The notes beneath the pieces are model-generated. The model saw only the letters and a program-made list of their open reading frames with translations, had not been told where the DNA came from and did no database searches. A stretch of 64,000 bases of DNA from Allodiplogaster sudhausi. Lineage: Eukaryota > Nematoda > Chromadorea > Rhabditida > Diplogasteridae. Below are positions 1 to 11,698 of the stretch, in pieces. The stretch is taken from contig CALZFC010000045.1 in the NCBI GenBank assembly GCA_945643635.1, positions 2,050,001 through 2,114,000 of the forward strand, given 5' to 3'. The first letter of the stretch is position 1. Every line of letters begins with the position of its first letter. Both the position numbers and the translations under genes were made by a program.

Positions 1-84
1 ACGGGTAACCCTTTGGAGTTCGCTTGTCGGCTTAACATTAATTTATTACACAATTATATTCCTTGCTTCATCCAACAATTGTAT

Positions 85-1250
85 TTATTCACTTGTAATA
101 ATCTTTCCTTGTGAGAATCTAAATATTATAGACGTGAAAGTATCGTCTCTCACAGCGGCAGTTTGAAGGTCGGGCGTCAGCGGCTTGAGCGGAGGCTTTG
201 CTTCAAGCGGATGCGCAGGGCCCGGGGTGTCCGGCTGGAGGGGTTGGTGGGGGCGAGGGGGCGGCGGCTCCACCTGCACAAGGAAGCAGCTCTTTCTCCC
301 GTTATGCCTGTTTTAAACTCATAATTTACTTTGCGGAAGAGGAAGACGCAGAGGACGGTCAGAATATTCAGGATACTGCAGAATGCAGCGACGAACTGCA
401 AAGAAAAACACTCTTCAAAAAGGAATAAATCAAACGCGTACTTATATTCTGCCTGTTAATCAAATGTCTGGGCACAGTCCAAGATTGAGATGTGACCCAA
501 CAAGTTCAAGGCCATTGTAAATGGATCTGCCTTACAATGCCGAACTTTGCCAGATGGCTCTTGAGCGGGTCGTCCTTGGAGCACAACTTGATGGTGCCCA
601 AGACCAGGCAAGCCAGCATGAAAACGGTCGCCGTTCCACTCACCATCATCCCCTGAAGCATTCTTCTCTTGCAATTCTTATATCTGAAGCAAGAATGATA
701 ATTGAAAAGTTACAGCTAGAAATTGCTTCTCGAAGCAGTTGCGACTCATGCAGACAAAGATTCCGATATTGATGAAGAAGGAGAGGAGAGAGCTGAACGA
801 GTAAGACCAATCAATAATGCGCCAATTTGAGGAGCCAAAAAGAACGGACAGAATGAGCATTCCGTAGTTTCCGCCGTCCCATTTCCGTAGTTTCCGCCGT
901 CCCATTTCAGCTCATCCAATGGAATTGTCAGGCAGTAGATCAAGGTCATAAACTCAAATCAAAACATTCCAGTTAATTCTCCAATGATAAATTATTGTGG
1001 GAGTGTAAAGTACAAAGTCGACACTTTTCGCAGTTCAAAATAGATGACGTGGAGAAACAATGCAATATTGTTCAAGGACGTACGAGATTTGTTAGGATGA
1101 CGTTTCTGCGAAGAGCCTCCTTGAAAGACTGTCCACCCTGAAAAAAAAACTTAAAAAGGTTTAGTGACAGAAATGCTTTACCTGTTTCCCGGGGAATCCA
1201 TTTCTTCCTTCCTTGCTCTTCGCGGGGGCAGGATTCTTTTTCTTTCCCAT
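85..1250 (-). CDS. Small multi-pass membrane protein, frame broken by a 23-bp duplication
   Basis: Six exons read on the minus strand: 1250-1182, 1137-1084, 952-727, 683-536, 395-330 and 273-85. The protein would start MGKKKNPAPAKSKEG, a basic N-terminus, and then has about four hydrophobic stretches: near LIYCLTIPLDEL, around SSLLSFFINIGIFVCM, at TATVFMLACLVLG and at FVAAFCSILNILTVLCVFLF. The tail after the last one is proline-rich (VEPPPPRPHQP). All splice phases agree except exon 3, which is 226 bp; removing the 23-bp tandem copy inside it (861-906) leaves 203 bp and the phase closes. Exon 3 also appears to use a GC donor (at 726-725) with a 43-bp intron. The family was not recognised. It may be a recent pseudogene, or the duplication may be an assembly error. 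Confidence 0.6.
861..906. repeat. Perfect 23-bp tandem duplication inside an exon
   Basis: The 23-bp unit at 861-883 is repeated exactly at 884-906. It lies inside exon 3 of the minus-strand membrane-protein gene. Because 23 is not a multiple of three it shifts the frame. Confidence 0.95.
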
Positions 1251-2533
1251 CCTTGGGAAAGCGAGAAGGAGTCGAGAGCAGCCGCCTTCTGACGATGATT
1301 GATAGGAAAGTGAAGACTTCCGCGAATGGCTGCCCTCGTTGACCACAGGACTTTCGTACAAATGTAGTGCTACGGTACTTATAGTATAGTTTTCGAATAT
1401 ACATAGGCACTCATATGATTGTGAACGCACTTTGATCTTATAAGATCAGCGACAATGGACGTACTAATGTTTCGAAATGAAGGGTATTAAACAGTTTCCA
1501 TTCAACACTTTATAACGGTTAAGTTATTTATGGAAGTCAATCAATTTTGTAAGCAAATTTATGATTTAGCGCAGCCACTTCACAGTACGAAACAAGACTG
1601 CTAACATTTGCAACATATTTTTATATTTAGTAATCGTATGCAAATTAGTGCCTAAGAGCGAGCACGAAAAAACTCACATAGGAGTATTCTGTTCTCGTAA
1701 AATCACTTACAATTAGCCATTTTGCATGGCCTTGCATTGCCTCCAACGATTCAGATCAGAGACCAAATGTGCAAGATACTCTGGACAAAATTGTTTACAG
1801 CGAAGAAAATGAGATTCAGATGATACTCCTCAACCCTTTTTTCCCAGCTTTCCGGGGGATGAGAAGGGATCCTTTGTTCCCGCTCTGCGCGCGAAAATCT
1901 ATTTGGCTTTCGGCCCGAGATCGAATAAAAGTAGAGAAATTACAAGTAATACTAATTGTAAGAACTTTAAATTTTTTTTTTCGGTTCTCAACTTTTATTC
2001 GATCTCGGGCCGAAAGCCAAAGATGGCATTTATATTCGACTTATATATTAAAATGTAAAAAAATTATATTAAAATTGGATTTTATTTTAAACTTTAATAT
2101 ATTTTCAATAATGGACGTCAGGCTCTCGCCGCCGATCGACTCTCCTCTTGCAACTCGCTTCCATTGTCGCGAAAAATATGCGAAATGTAAGCAAGTAAAT
2201 ATAGTGCAAGAAAGCTTTCATTAGCTTTTGTAAATTACGCTCGTGTCCAAAATTAGATTTTGAGAATGTTCTCTATTTGCTGAAAATCATGCCATTTCCG
2301 ACACCTAGGGCTAATAAATTTTCATTAAAGTCACGAAGTGGTTTTGGACTCCATCCCATAGAGTTACCATCCTACCAAGCCATCCCTCCACTTATTTTCT
2401 TCACTTTATGAATTATAACACCGATTGAAATGCGATGAATAAGGAGAGTCATAGAACGGAGGATTTATCGCTTAAGATGGAAGAAGACGTATGACCGAAG
2501 AGGGCTGAGGCGAGAGTGGATTTCTTCTTTCTT
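1251..2533. other. Gene-free spacer
   Basis: AT-rich DNA between two gene models. The only longish open frame (1769-2224, +) has AT-driven composition, spans a hairpin and shows no domain or splice support, so it is not called. The one structured feature is the 31-bp inverted repeat at 1902-2021. Confidence 0.6.
1902..2021. repeat. Perfect 31-bp inverted repeat (hairpin)
   Basis: Arm 1902-1932 is the exact reverse complement of arm 1991-2021, with a 58-bp AT-rich loop. The arms are more GC-rich than the surrounding sequence. This could be a small foldback or MITE remnant, or the template of a hairpin RNA; no target-site duplication was identified. Confidence 0.85.
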
Positions 2534-2846
2534 CTACTCAGCCGTGACTGGTAGAGTCACCTCGCCAGCAACTGCAGCCGCCTGCATGAGAAAAGGAATC
2601 AAGAAATAATTATTGAAACTCATCTCATTTTACAGTTAGTCTCTTGAAAAAGAGTACTAATGCTAATACTCGAGCAAATCAGGCATTCTTTTGAACAGAT
2701 CATAGTTCTGATCACAAAGTCTCTTCCCGATATGAACCATCCGTGGATGAATTTCGCTTGCACTCTTCCCTCCTATCGCTAAGAACCTTGAAAGCGGCGG
2801 TGGCGTCCGCAGCATTGACGGGCGCCTCGGCGTACTGGATGACCAT
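2534..2846 (-). CDS. Possible small gene or terminal exons, unidentified
   Basis: Two GC-richer blocks on the minus strand can be joined in phase. One runs from an ATG at 2846 (or an acceptor just before it), reads MVIQYAEAPVNAADATAAFK and ends at a donor AAG|gttctt. The other is 2581-2534, preceded by tttctcatgcag, and reads AAAVAGEVTLPVTAE then stop. This could be a 35-residue protein or the last two exons of a longer gene whose upstream exons were not found. No family recognised. Confidence 0.3.
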
Positions 2847-3100
2847 CTATAATTTCAAAGTTCATTTTGGAACATATTGCAAATTCAAATTCAGTGTAAG
2901 AAATTAACTCTAATTTTTTTGGAATGTGCTTAAATCTAGAATATTCTAATTTTAGATGAAGAAAATTCGGATCCACTAGAAGATATAAAATTTAAAAAAT
3001 TTTATATGTACTAAAATGTATGTATAATGAACATGAATTCCCCCGAACTCATTCAGTTCCACCCATCTCACCGCAGGAAAGCGGTTGCTTATTCTGAAGA

Positions 3101-4529
3101 ATGTCCGCTACGTGTATCGACGAGAATAAAGTCAGTTTGTTTAAGAAAAATAATTATATGAAGAATGGTTTTGGGTTGATCTCCCTCTGTTTAGGATTCG
3201 TGGAAGAAATTGGACGGCCTCAAGATGCCCCGCTTCTCCCTGCACCCACTCGGAGACGACATCTTTGTCGGTTCCCTCGAGAAGCCCTCGCGAGTCTTCG
3301 GCAGCGCCCTCCGTGATGCCAGCAATGGAAAAGTGATCGTGGTGCGTGAGGAAAGCATCTTAGCAGATCCCTGACTCTTCGTGTTCAAGTGTTCCTTCCC
3401 ACTTGGCGCGGCGGCCGTGGAGTTGTCGCCAGTTATGGCGGCGCCCGCTGGCGGCCAGAAGGGACTCGAGGAGGACGGCCCCACTCTCTCCGACGTTCTC
3501 ATTCTCACGCACGCCTCTACCCATGCCAAATGCGGGTTCTTCTACGAGTGGATCAGCATCGGCAGTTTTCTCGTCAGCCTCACGATCAGACTTCTTATTC
3601 CGACTGTTCATGCCATCTTGTTTGCAGCTAATGAAATCTTTAATCGTTAAAATTAATTCCAATTGACTGGGACAATAAAACAATGCTTATCCGTCAGTTT
3701 ATTATAATTATATGTGTTAATTGATGTAAAACTGATTATGCCAATTTTTTAAAAGAAAATAGTGTAACAATAAGAGTACAGTAGTGAATTTCAGCGTTCG
3801 TCGAACACGAACCGCGCCGCCGTCACCGTTGGCGACTACGTCCACGTCGTCTTTTGGCGCGGTCACGAACACTTTTTTGCTTTTATAAAAACATTTTACA
3901 AAGTCAAAAAAGTAATTTGTTTGCTTGCAGCTCGCAAGTCTATCGGCTCGTGGCTCCGCGAGGAGAACAAGGCAGTGTTTGCGGTTGGCAAGCAACTCAT
4001 TGAGGTCGGTGTCTGTTATTCTGAGCATAAAATAATGCTACGGTATCGCACTATTAGTCTAAAAGCACTAGTAGCCGAGATCCTTGCAGCTATCGCAAGG
4101 GCCGGGCCGGTTCCTCGAGCTGCTGGTGCTGGTTCGCACGGACGGCGCCCCTCCGGGTTGCCGCTGCGGAGACTGCACGACGGCAGCGGAGGCAGCGGAG
4201 AGAGATGCTTGGGGCATCGCAAACTCGGCAGAGGATGTCCCCAGCGAGTGGGACAACGTCTACGAGGGAGAGTACATCTCCACTGAGAAGTCAGCCCGCG
4301 GAGGATTACGGTCGGGTCGCACACTACAATTCAGGGAGTCCTCGTACGTCACGGCACTCGACCGCCCTCTCCTGTCGGTGGCATCTCCGGGCACCCCCTA
4401 CAGCCACTTCATCGGCCTCTTCTACCGACACGGAAGACCCATCATGGGGGCTGCTTGGCTCGATGGTAAGGAGATGGAAAAGAATAGACGAGGATAAAGA
4501 GATAAATAGATAGTGAGGGAAAAAGAGAG

Positions 4530-4569
<40 letters not shown>

Positions 4570-5279
4570 GCGTTTCACTCTTTGGTTTCTTACAGCTTCT
4601 CGCCGTCTGCGTGCTTCTTTCGTGTTCGACAAAGCCGTCCTCAGCGGCATGATGGACTTTCCATTCCAGGTTTTCGCTACAAACCTCTAACCTAAGTATT
4701 TTTAAATATTTTTTACGACTAGTAAATTTTAAAAAAAAGTAATAAATTTCAGCTCCTGAAGTCCGTGCCGGCTGCTACTTTCGGCTTCGAGCACGGCTGG
4801 AAAACATTCAGTGAAGTGAGAGAACGTTCTCTTTGCTGTTTTGGAGGAGCATTCAGAGTGTCCTCCTTATTGCACCCCTTTTTGAGCTGTCGAAGCAGAA
4901 GGAAGAAGAGGGATTCCAGCCTCTCCATGTCGGGAAAGCTGTTCCGTGCGTCGTGGCAAAGCCGAAGATGGCCATTGGTGCGGGCCTTCTTTATTCTGGT
5001 TCTTTACAGATCGAATAAACGAATGGTAGAAATAAAAATGAAAACTGAACATTCCGTCCAATAGGCTCGCTCAACCTGAGCTCTGACGTCGTTGAGGCTG
5101 TCGGCGAAGGCGGCGCTGTGATTCGCCTTGAGGGAGGGCAGATCAAGAAGGCCGATATTTATGTGAGTTTTCAGAAAAAAACCAGAGCGTATATAAGCTA
5201 AAAGAAAACTTATTCTCAAAAATCGGATTTCGTTAAGGTTCTGTGCCGTAAGATCAGTGGCGAGATCTTCAAGCTCTAG
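3101..5279 (+). CDS. Uncharacterised 11-exon gene (about 431 aa)
   Basis: Exons 3101-3130, 3195-3341, 3390-3572, 3795-3861, 3931-4004, 4090-4465, 4596-4669, 4753-4815, 4857-4998, 5065-5162 and 5238-5279 sum to 1296 bp, and every phase closes. The start MSATCIDENK was chosen because it is the first in-frame ATG and runs into a good donor (AAA|gtcagt). The long sixth exon carries a cysteine cluster (PPGCRCGDC) and a motif YSHFIGLFYRHGRPIMGAAW. The C-terminal third has LHVGKAVPCVVAKPK and ends VLCRKISGEIFKL. No signal peptide is evident. The end of exon 3 (SIGSFL|gtcagc) is the least certain junction. I do not recognise the family. Intron 6 contains a (GA)n tract at about 4528-4565. Confidence 0.7.
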
Positions 5280-6030
5280 CGCTTCCTTCTTTACCCTTCT
5301 TTTCGCATAAAGTTTTATTCTATATATTTTGTTTAAGCACATTGCAAAGTTAGAACAGTTTTAGCAATAAGACGGCCCAGCCTTTAGCTAAGATGTTCCA
5401 TTGGGTGCCAAGGAAGAAGTGGAATGGGTGAAAGAGTATGATAAGGTTAGATGAGAGTCTAAAGTGTGCTAGAGAAATTGGAGAAGCTGTCTATTTAAGA
5501 TCAGCCGAAAAAAAGCAGAAGAAAAATGGAATGAACGAATTTCAATTGAAGAACACTTGATGCCGAGGGTGTAGGAAAATAGTATTGAGAGGTGTAAAGA
5601 AGAGAAAAGAGAAGATGAAGAGAAGGAATGATTGAATGGACTTTCTTAGAGAGCGCATATCAGAATGCAAGAAAAGAGTGAGAGAATAAAGAGATTTTTA
5701 AAAATTAGTGAAAGAGAGAGAGAGGGAGAGAGAGAGAAGGCTTGAGGGGAGAAAAAAATGAAAGAGAAAGGGTGGGAGAGAGGGCGAGAGGGGAGAGAAA
5801 ATGAAGTACGGGAGAAGGAGAAGGGACATAATTTGAGATCGTATCCTTTGACGATGTGAGAATTCCGATGGCGTGAAGGGGAAAAAAAAACAAAGAAAGA
5901 GTAATGTTACGAGAGAGAAAGAGAACAGGTGACTGAGAAAGCATTAAGTTTTTTGTGAAGCGTAATGCAAGAGGGGCATATGGGATGTGTATGTCGAAGA
6001 GGCTGCAAAAACATTGGGTGCGAAGAAAGC

Positions 6031-6069
<39 letters not shown>

Positions 6070-9000
6070 AGAGAGTGTGAGAAGAGACTTATTGAGAAAG
6101 AGAGAACGCTGACTAGTTGCATCAGATGAGCAGATGTTCCCCCTCTACTAGTTCTTCTTCCAACGTCTCTCCGGGTGTTCAAAGACAGCCCGCTCTTCCA
6201 GAACCTCCTGCAGGAGGCCCGGAGCGAGGGAGCGCTACGCGAATAACAGGAATTCCGGCCCCCTTCTCGGTTTCTCCTGTTCCACGCATCCACACTGCTA
6301 CAATCCACTTATTTACCACAATTACCATTCCAGAGCAGTCGAATCAGCCATTCATGCCCTGGCCTGGATGTTATCTTTATGCGCACAACTATTTTTGGCC
6401 TCGTTCAGCTTGCTCCTTATCGTGAACTCTTTTCATTCTAACGAAGCCAATCAATTCTGTCGTTTCTCTTTGTCTTTTTCTCTTTTTTTGATTCGAAGTC
6501 CAATTGTGGGTTGAAGAAAGCGGAGGAAGAAGAGGAGTGCTCTATTGATTTGTGCCTGTTCTGGCCCTCTTCCCATCTGCCCTTTCCCATTCATGCCCAT
6601 CCTCTAATGAGTTGCCGTGCAGAGTTCGTCTCAATCATTCATCTTCGAAGAGGTCTGCAAAAAATTCTGCCGTTACACTGGAGCTCACGGGCTATCTGCG
6701 TACTACTTCCTCTTACTGTCTCTTTCTATCTCTCTCTTCCTCGCTCTCTTTCTCTGCCTAAATCTGTCTCTCTCTCTTTCTCGGTCATTCGCACTTTTTT
6801 CTCTGAGTGAACGCGTATTTTGTTGCCGAACACAACTTGATACTTCTTCTGCAGTAGTGGAGCTTTCTCTCGCTCCATATTTCTAAATCAGAAACGCTAT
6901 TCACCCCCTCTTTCCCTCTTCCCGCCCTTTCTCTTTCTACTTTTCACTGTCTCTTTTCAATATCTCATTTCTTCGTCATCTATATCTCGACAATATTGAA
7001 CTAACGCATCCTTATAGAGTACTTGATACATATGGGATTTTTTTTTTCAAACTCGTCCCAGCTGCAAAATTTGAACGTTCATCGTTGTCCCTCTCTCACT
7101 TCTCACGCTTAATCCTTCTTATCCTTTTCAGCGATCTTCTTTTGTTTATTTCAAATCTCTTCTCCCTTTCTCTCTCATTCACGCGCTCTATCCTTTTGCT
7201 CTCGTTCTCTGTCTCTCTCTCTCTCTTTTTTTTCCTTCATTCCCTGACACATCTTTGACACACTCTAATAACAATGTGATTTATTTAAAAGTTTTATTTT
7301 TGACATTTCACCATGTCTTATTGATCTTGTTTATGTACATAAATCGAGTACTTTACACTTCCGAGACTTTTTATTCGCGTCTCCAGTCATCTCGGAGCCT
7401 TTATTGAAGTGTGCGGACCTTCGTTTTACTGCGTCACGACGCTTCTCCAAAATTGGCCATGCGGCAAGAGTGGTTGAACACGCTCGACGCCTACTCTAGT
7501 GCTGCTTCCATTTGATTACGCCCAGAAAGTGTCTGCGAGGGTCTAGAGAACACGAGAGGAAGAGAGTGTGTGCACACGAGAGAGTCAGACTACGAGAAAG
7601 TTGCTAGACAGCCAGTGCTATTTCAATTTAACTCCACACTTTTCCCAGACATCGCAACGGTCCAATGCGTGTTTTTCGTTAGTGGCGTTGAGAAAAAAAT
7701 GTCGCTACTCTTCCTCGGAAGCGTGCACTTTATTGTCGTTGCTCTATCCATGTATTTATACACGTAATCTACATAACACGCTTCTTCGCTGAGAGAATCG
7801 AGAGTAAGAATGAGAGGGAGAGAGGAAGAGAGAGCAAACAGAGAAAGAGAGATAAGGATACGACGGCAGAAAGATAGAGTGGGGGAGAGACCAGAGAACA
7901 ATCATCCTGAGCGGCCTCGGGCAGAAGACGCCTCTCCAGCACGAGAATAGACGGGGGCCTCCTCAGCATCATTCTATGATTTTAATCCTTTCATCCCCTG
8001 CTGTCTAGACATGCACGTATTCTCGCTTCTCTTGTCGTTCTTCTTTCTTTGTTTCTCCTTTTCTCTCTTCTCTCTTACATTCCCTATCTCGTACTCTCCG
8101 TCTTTCCCATTCTTTTTTTCTCTTGTTGTGACACGTGAAGCCATCAATTTCCCAGCAGCAATCAATAGGCCAGGAAAGACTGCAGCACATCTAATTTACG
8201 GCCGGCTCTACTCGACACACTCTGCACCACACACAAACAGAGGAGACACTAACACTTTTTCAACGGAGGCAAATTGGGCTGAGCTTCTACTGTGCGTTTC
8301 ATAATTCATGCGTGAATTCACACATTGAGGCCTTCAACTTTCAAAAAGAGGTGGTGAGCGTGTGAGAGAGAGAAAGAGAAAAGGTAGTGCGAGAGAGAGA
8401 GAGAGAGAGTGAGAGAGAGAGCGAAGAAATTGCGGAAAGTTACTGGTGCTGACTAGCAAATTCGCTCTGAAGCCCCCGGGCATGTTCAAAGGTGAGTGAG
8501 AGACTCTGGTAGGTAGACGCCCGCAAATGGCAACAATGCCTTGTGCGACTTTGTGGTTTTTGACAGCGCTTTCTCCCCTCCCTCCCTCTCCCTCTCACTG
8601 TCTATCTCAATGTCTCTCAAACTCCTTCTATCCCTCTCTCTTTGTCCATCAATCCGTGCTCTTTTATCTCTTATTCTACGTGCTCTCTCTCCCTTTGAGA
8701 CTACTTTCACTTGAATTGCTTTCTTCGTGCCCGTGAAATCGGGCCGTATTTGGCGTCCATGGCCAAGGAAGTAGCCTCATGCTCGCCGTCAATCACCTTC
8801 GCACCTGGCCAAAGGTCTTGCGGTTCTCGAGGCTCTAACCTCCTCTATGTTACCTTATTTAGCAGCTTTTGGACTACGGTGGGCGATGGATAAAAGATTG
8901 GGAGAGATGAGGAGGGAGAGAGAGAGGGAGAGAGAGAGAGAGAGAAATGGAAAGGCTCTTTCATACTCGCGCCATCCGCTTGAGACGCTCTCTCGTGCGC

Positions 9001-9453
9001 TCGCGAGTGGCTACCCTTTGACCATGGCCTTATGATTTCCTTTTGCCTGTCAGGTGACAACTCCGAGTTCCTTTCCGGTGTCTCGCCTCGGGCGACTTCG
9101 CCCTCCTTGGCCGGTTCTCATGCCGATATCCGGCCGGGATTCGGCCGTCTCTCCGGTTCATTGAGTCCTCCGAAGCGCCTTTCAAAGAAGAGCTAACCAG
9201 GTTAGCCATGGCAGATGGCAATGCTTCTTGAGGTCGCATTCGCTCATTTTTAATATGCATTTCTTGTAAAGAGGTTTCTCATCGCCGATGCAAAGTGCAG
9301 GAGACTAGGCGAGAGAGATAGAGAGAGGGAAAGAGAGAGAAAGAGGAAGAGAGCGAGAGAGGGAAAGAGAGAGAGAGAGAGCGAGAGAGGGAAAGAGAGA
9401 GAAAGAGGAAGAGAGCGAGAGAGGGAAAGAGAGAGAGAGAGCGAGAGAGGGAA

Positions 9454-9512
<59 letters not shown>

Positions 9513-9690
9513 AAGAGAGAAGAGAGATATTGGCAGGAACATGCCTCAAAAGATATTTCATCGAGGAACTTGAAAACATATGGTCCTAGCTGTCCAATTC
9601 CTCGCATCTGGATATTGGCTGTTCCCTTCATCAATTTTCCTCCCTCCACATGAATTCACATTGATATATAATATATACATAATCTAGCCT
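5280..9690. other. Gene-poor, purine/pyrimidine-biased spacer rich in GA/CT microsatellites
   Basis: No convincing gene. The plus strand is GA-rich from about 5.4 to 6.1 kb, CT-rich from 6.4 to 7.3 kb, then mixed, with pure or near-pure GA tracts at about 6030-6065, 8390-8422, 8917-8945 and 9305-9520. The many open frames here (serine/leucine or arginine/glutamate repeats) are by-products of the dinucleotide repeats. A somewhat more complex block at 6117-6310 has open frames on both strands but no splice or domain support. Confidence 0.6.
9305..9520. repeat. Long compound (GA)n microsatellite
   Basis: About 215 bp of GA dinucleotides with interspersed GC and AA variants (gagagcgagagagggaaag). 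Larger repeated blocks of roughly 60-70 bp can be seen within it. Confidence 0.9.
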
Positions 9691-11698
9691 AGATAGTACG
9701 ATGCGCATCTGCTCTTCAAGACGGCCTCTCGCTGACGTCATCGTCTCTTCCTCTTTGTTCTCCTCCGACTTTGTCCGTGTCGCGAGTACTGCGTACGCTC
9801 TTCTACTCTTCGGCCTTATCGCGTGCGCAGCTACTATTGAATCGGTCAGTTCTGTTTACTTCCCTGTGGGTTTTACTTATTATTTCATAAAATATTCATC
9901 TCAACACTGTCCTTTTCAATGATTGTAAAAATAAGCTTTAAAAAAAAGCTTCACAAAACCAAAAATCTTAACAGTTGACAATGCGCTCCGTACTTCTGTG
10001 CTTTCTTCCTCAATTTGTTTACGCCATCAAGTGTCTCGTGCCACAAGCCTCATAAACAATTTCTGAGATGGCCTCTGATTTCTTGTCACGCATACTTACT
10101 TCTGATTTCCGCTGCCAACAGTCATTAAAGGAGGGTGATTACCGAAAAATATTTAATGCACTTTCGAATTTCCGCGTCTGCCCTTTAATTTTATGTGATT
10201 CGGTGATTGCCCTCTTTTAACTGCCAATTTTTGTATATTTAATGGCAGAATATATTTTTAAGTTGTTTTTCTTTTGTAACCTACTTATATTCGAGAACTT
10301 ACATTGTGCAAAATGTATACATACCTACATAGATATGTACGTCCTTTTCGTATGACTGGCGTGATCTGCCAAACTGTCCTTCATTGCGAGGGGCCAGTTG
10401 TTCATAAATGATATATGGGATATATTTTGTGCGCCTGCCTCAGGCTACAAACACTTTCTTGACCTTACCAACATGTTGTTGATTGAGTGGAAAGTCGAAA
10501 GAGAAAGCGCAGCCAACTCTAGAATGCATTCATAACGGCTCGAATTGACCTCGAGGTGTACGAGGCACCTTTCGCTCTCTTTCATTCATATTCTATTTCT
10601 TCCTCTTCATCCTTCTTCTGTTTCTTATGCACGCACAAACAGCGCTCGAACAAAGAATCTTTACATTCGTCTTCTTTTATCCATCTTTCTGCTTCCATTA
10701 ATGATGGCTATGTCCCTCTCTCCCGTATGCTCCTACTTGGGGTTATTTGATCGATATCTATCGCATACATTCTGCCATTTACAGTACCGCTCAACAACCA
10801 GGGGTGCAGGAACTTTCGGAACTTTCGGAAAGTTCCAAAATGTCCGATCAAATGTGTGCGTTTCTGGATAACCGCACGTCGATTTGGTTTGCATATTTGG
10901 ATTCAGGCACACGGGTTACACCATAATTGAGCATTAAAATGTCAAGATAATGCATTTTTGATAAAAAGGCAAATATTTTGAATTTGGGGTGCAGGAACAC
11001 CACAATTCGTAGTGCGTCAATGTGTATTCGTGTCAGTGATATTTATGAAGACATTTGCTCCAACAGTATTTCTTTAAATCCAGAAACGCACAAATTTGAT
11101 CGGACATTTTGGAACTTTCCGAAAGTTCCGAAAGTTCCTGCACCCCTGGTTGTTGAGCGGTACTGTATCTCTTTGTAGTAATGAAATATCTATGTACTTA
11201 TATATTCCTGAAGCATGTGAACAAATTAAGTTTCCCGAACTTTAAAGCGTCTGCTGCGAGTCAATCTGCTGCACAGACTCGAGCTGCTCGAGGGAGAGAG
11301 ACTTACGCTAAACTTCACACTCCTCCGATCTTGCTCAAGGTAACAAGTGAGATAGATTGAGAGAGAGAGAGTGTGAGAGAAAGAAAGTTAGTGAAGTTGC
11401 ATAGTAAAACAATGCAGCTGTCCAGTGATCGAGGCAACGATACATTAAAAAAAGACTGCACCGCGTGAAAACATCAGTAATGGAGCAAGTGAGAGGTAGA
11501 AATAGAGCTCTATGAAGGGGATTTCTTATTCAATGAAAAGCAAAGCCATTTATTTTTATTAAACCAATGTTATAAATTTAGATGAAGAAAGGCTTCCAAA
11601 TGTGAGATTATTCTGAAATGAAGGCTGAAATCATGACAAGAAAGATGTAGAAGTTGATCCAAGAAAAAGCTAGATTTTTTTTTAAAAGATTTGTGGTG
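9691..11698. other. Spacer containing a MITE
   Basis: No supported gene. An open frame beginning at 9701 encodes a hydrophobic stretch and runs into a possible donor (GAATCG|gtcagt), but no partner exon was found. The only clear element is the inverted-repeat transposon at 10790-11167. Confidence 0.5.
10790..11167. mobile_element. Tc1/mariner-type MITE with ~90-bp terminal inverted repeats
   Basis: The element 10792-11165 (374 bp) begins CAGTACCGCTCAACAACC and ends with its reverse complement. The terminal inverted repeats extend about 80-90 bp (through roughly 10870 and from roughly 11077). It is flanked on both sides by TA (10790-10791, 11166-11167), the target duplication of the Tc1/mariner superfamily, and its CAGT terminus fits that group. 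Inside each arm is a short palindromic run, ggaactttcggaaagttcc. There is no transposase frame, so it is non-autonomous. Confidence 0.9.

Noticed and set aside
1769..2224. 151-codon open frame on the plus strand
   Set aside because: Spans both arms of a perfect hairpin, has AT-driven composition and no recognisable domain.
9305..9649. Long serine/leucine-repeat open frames on the minus strand
   Set aside because: They are direct translations of a (GA)n/(CT)n microsatellite, with no splice sites or domain.
9701..9922. Possible first exon with a hydrophobic segment
   Set aside because: It runs into a plausible donor, but no downstream exon in a matching phase was found over the next 1.7 kb.
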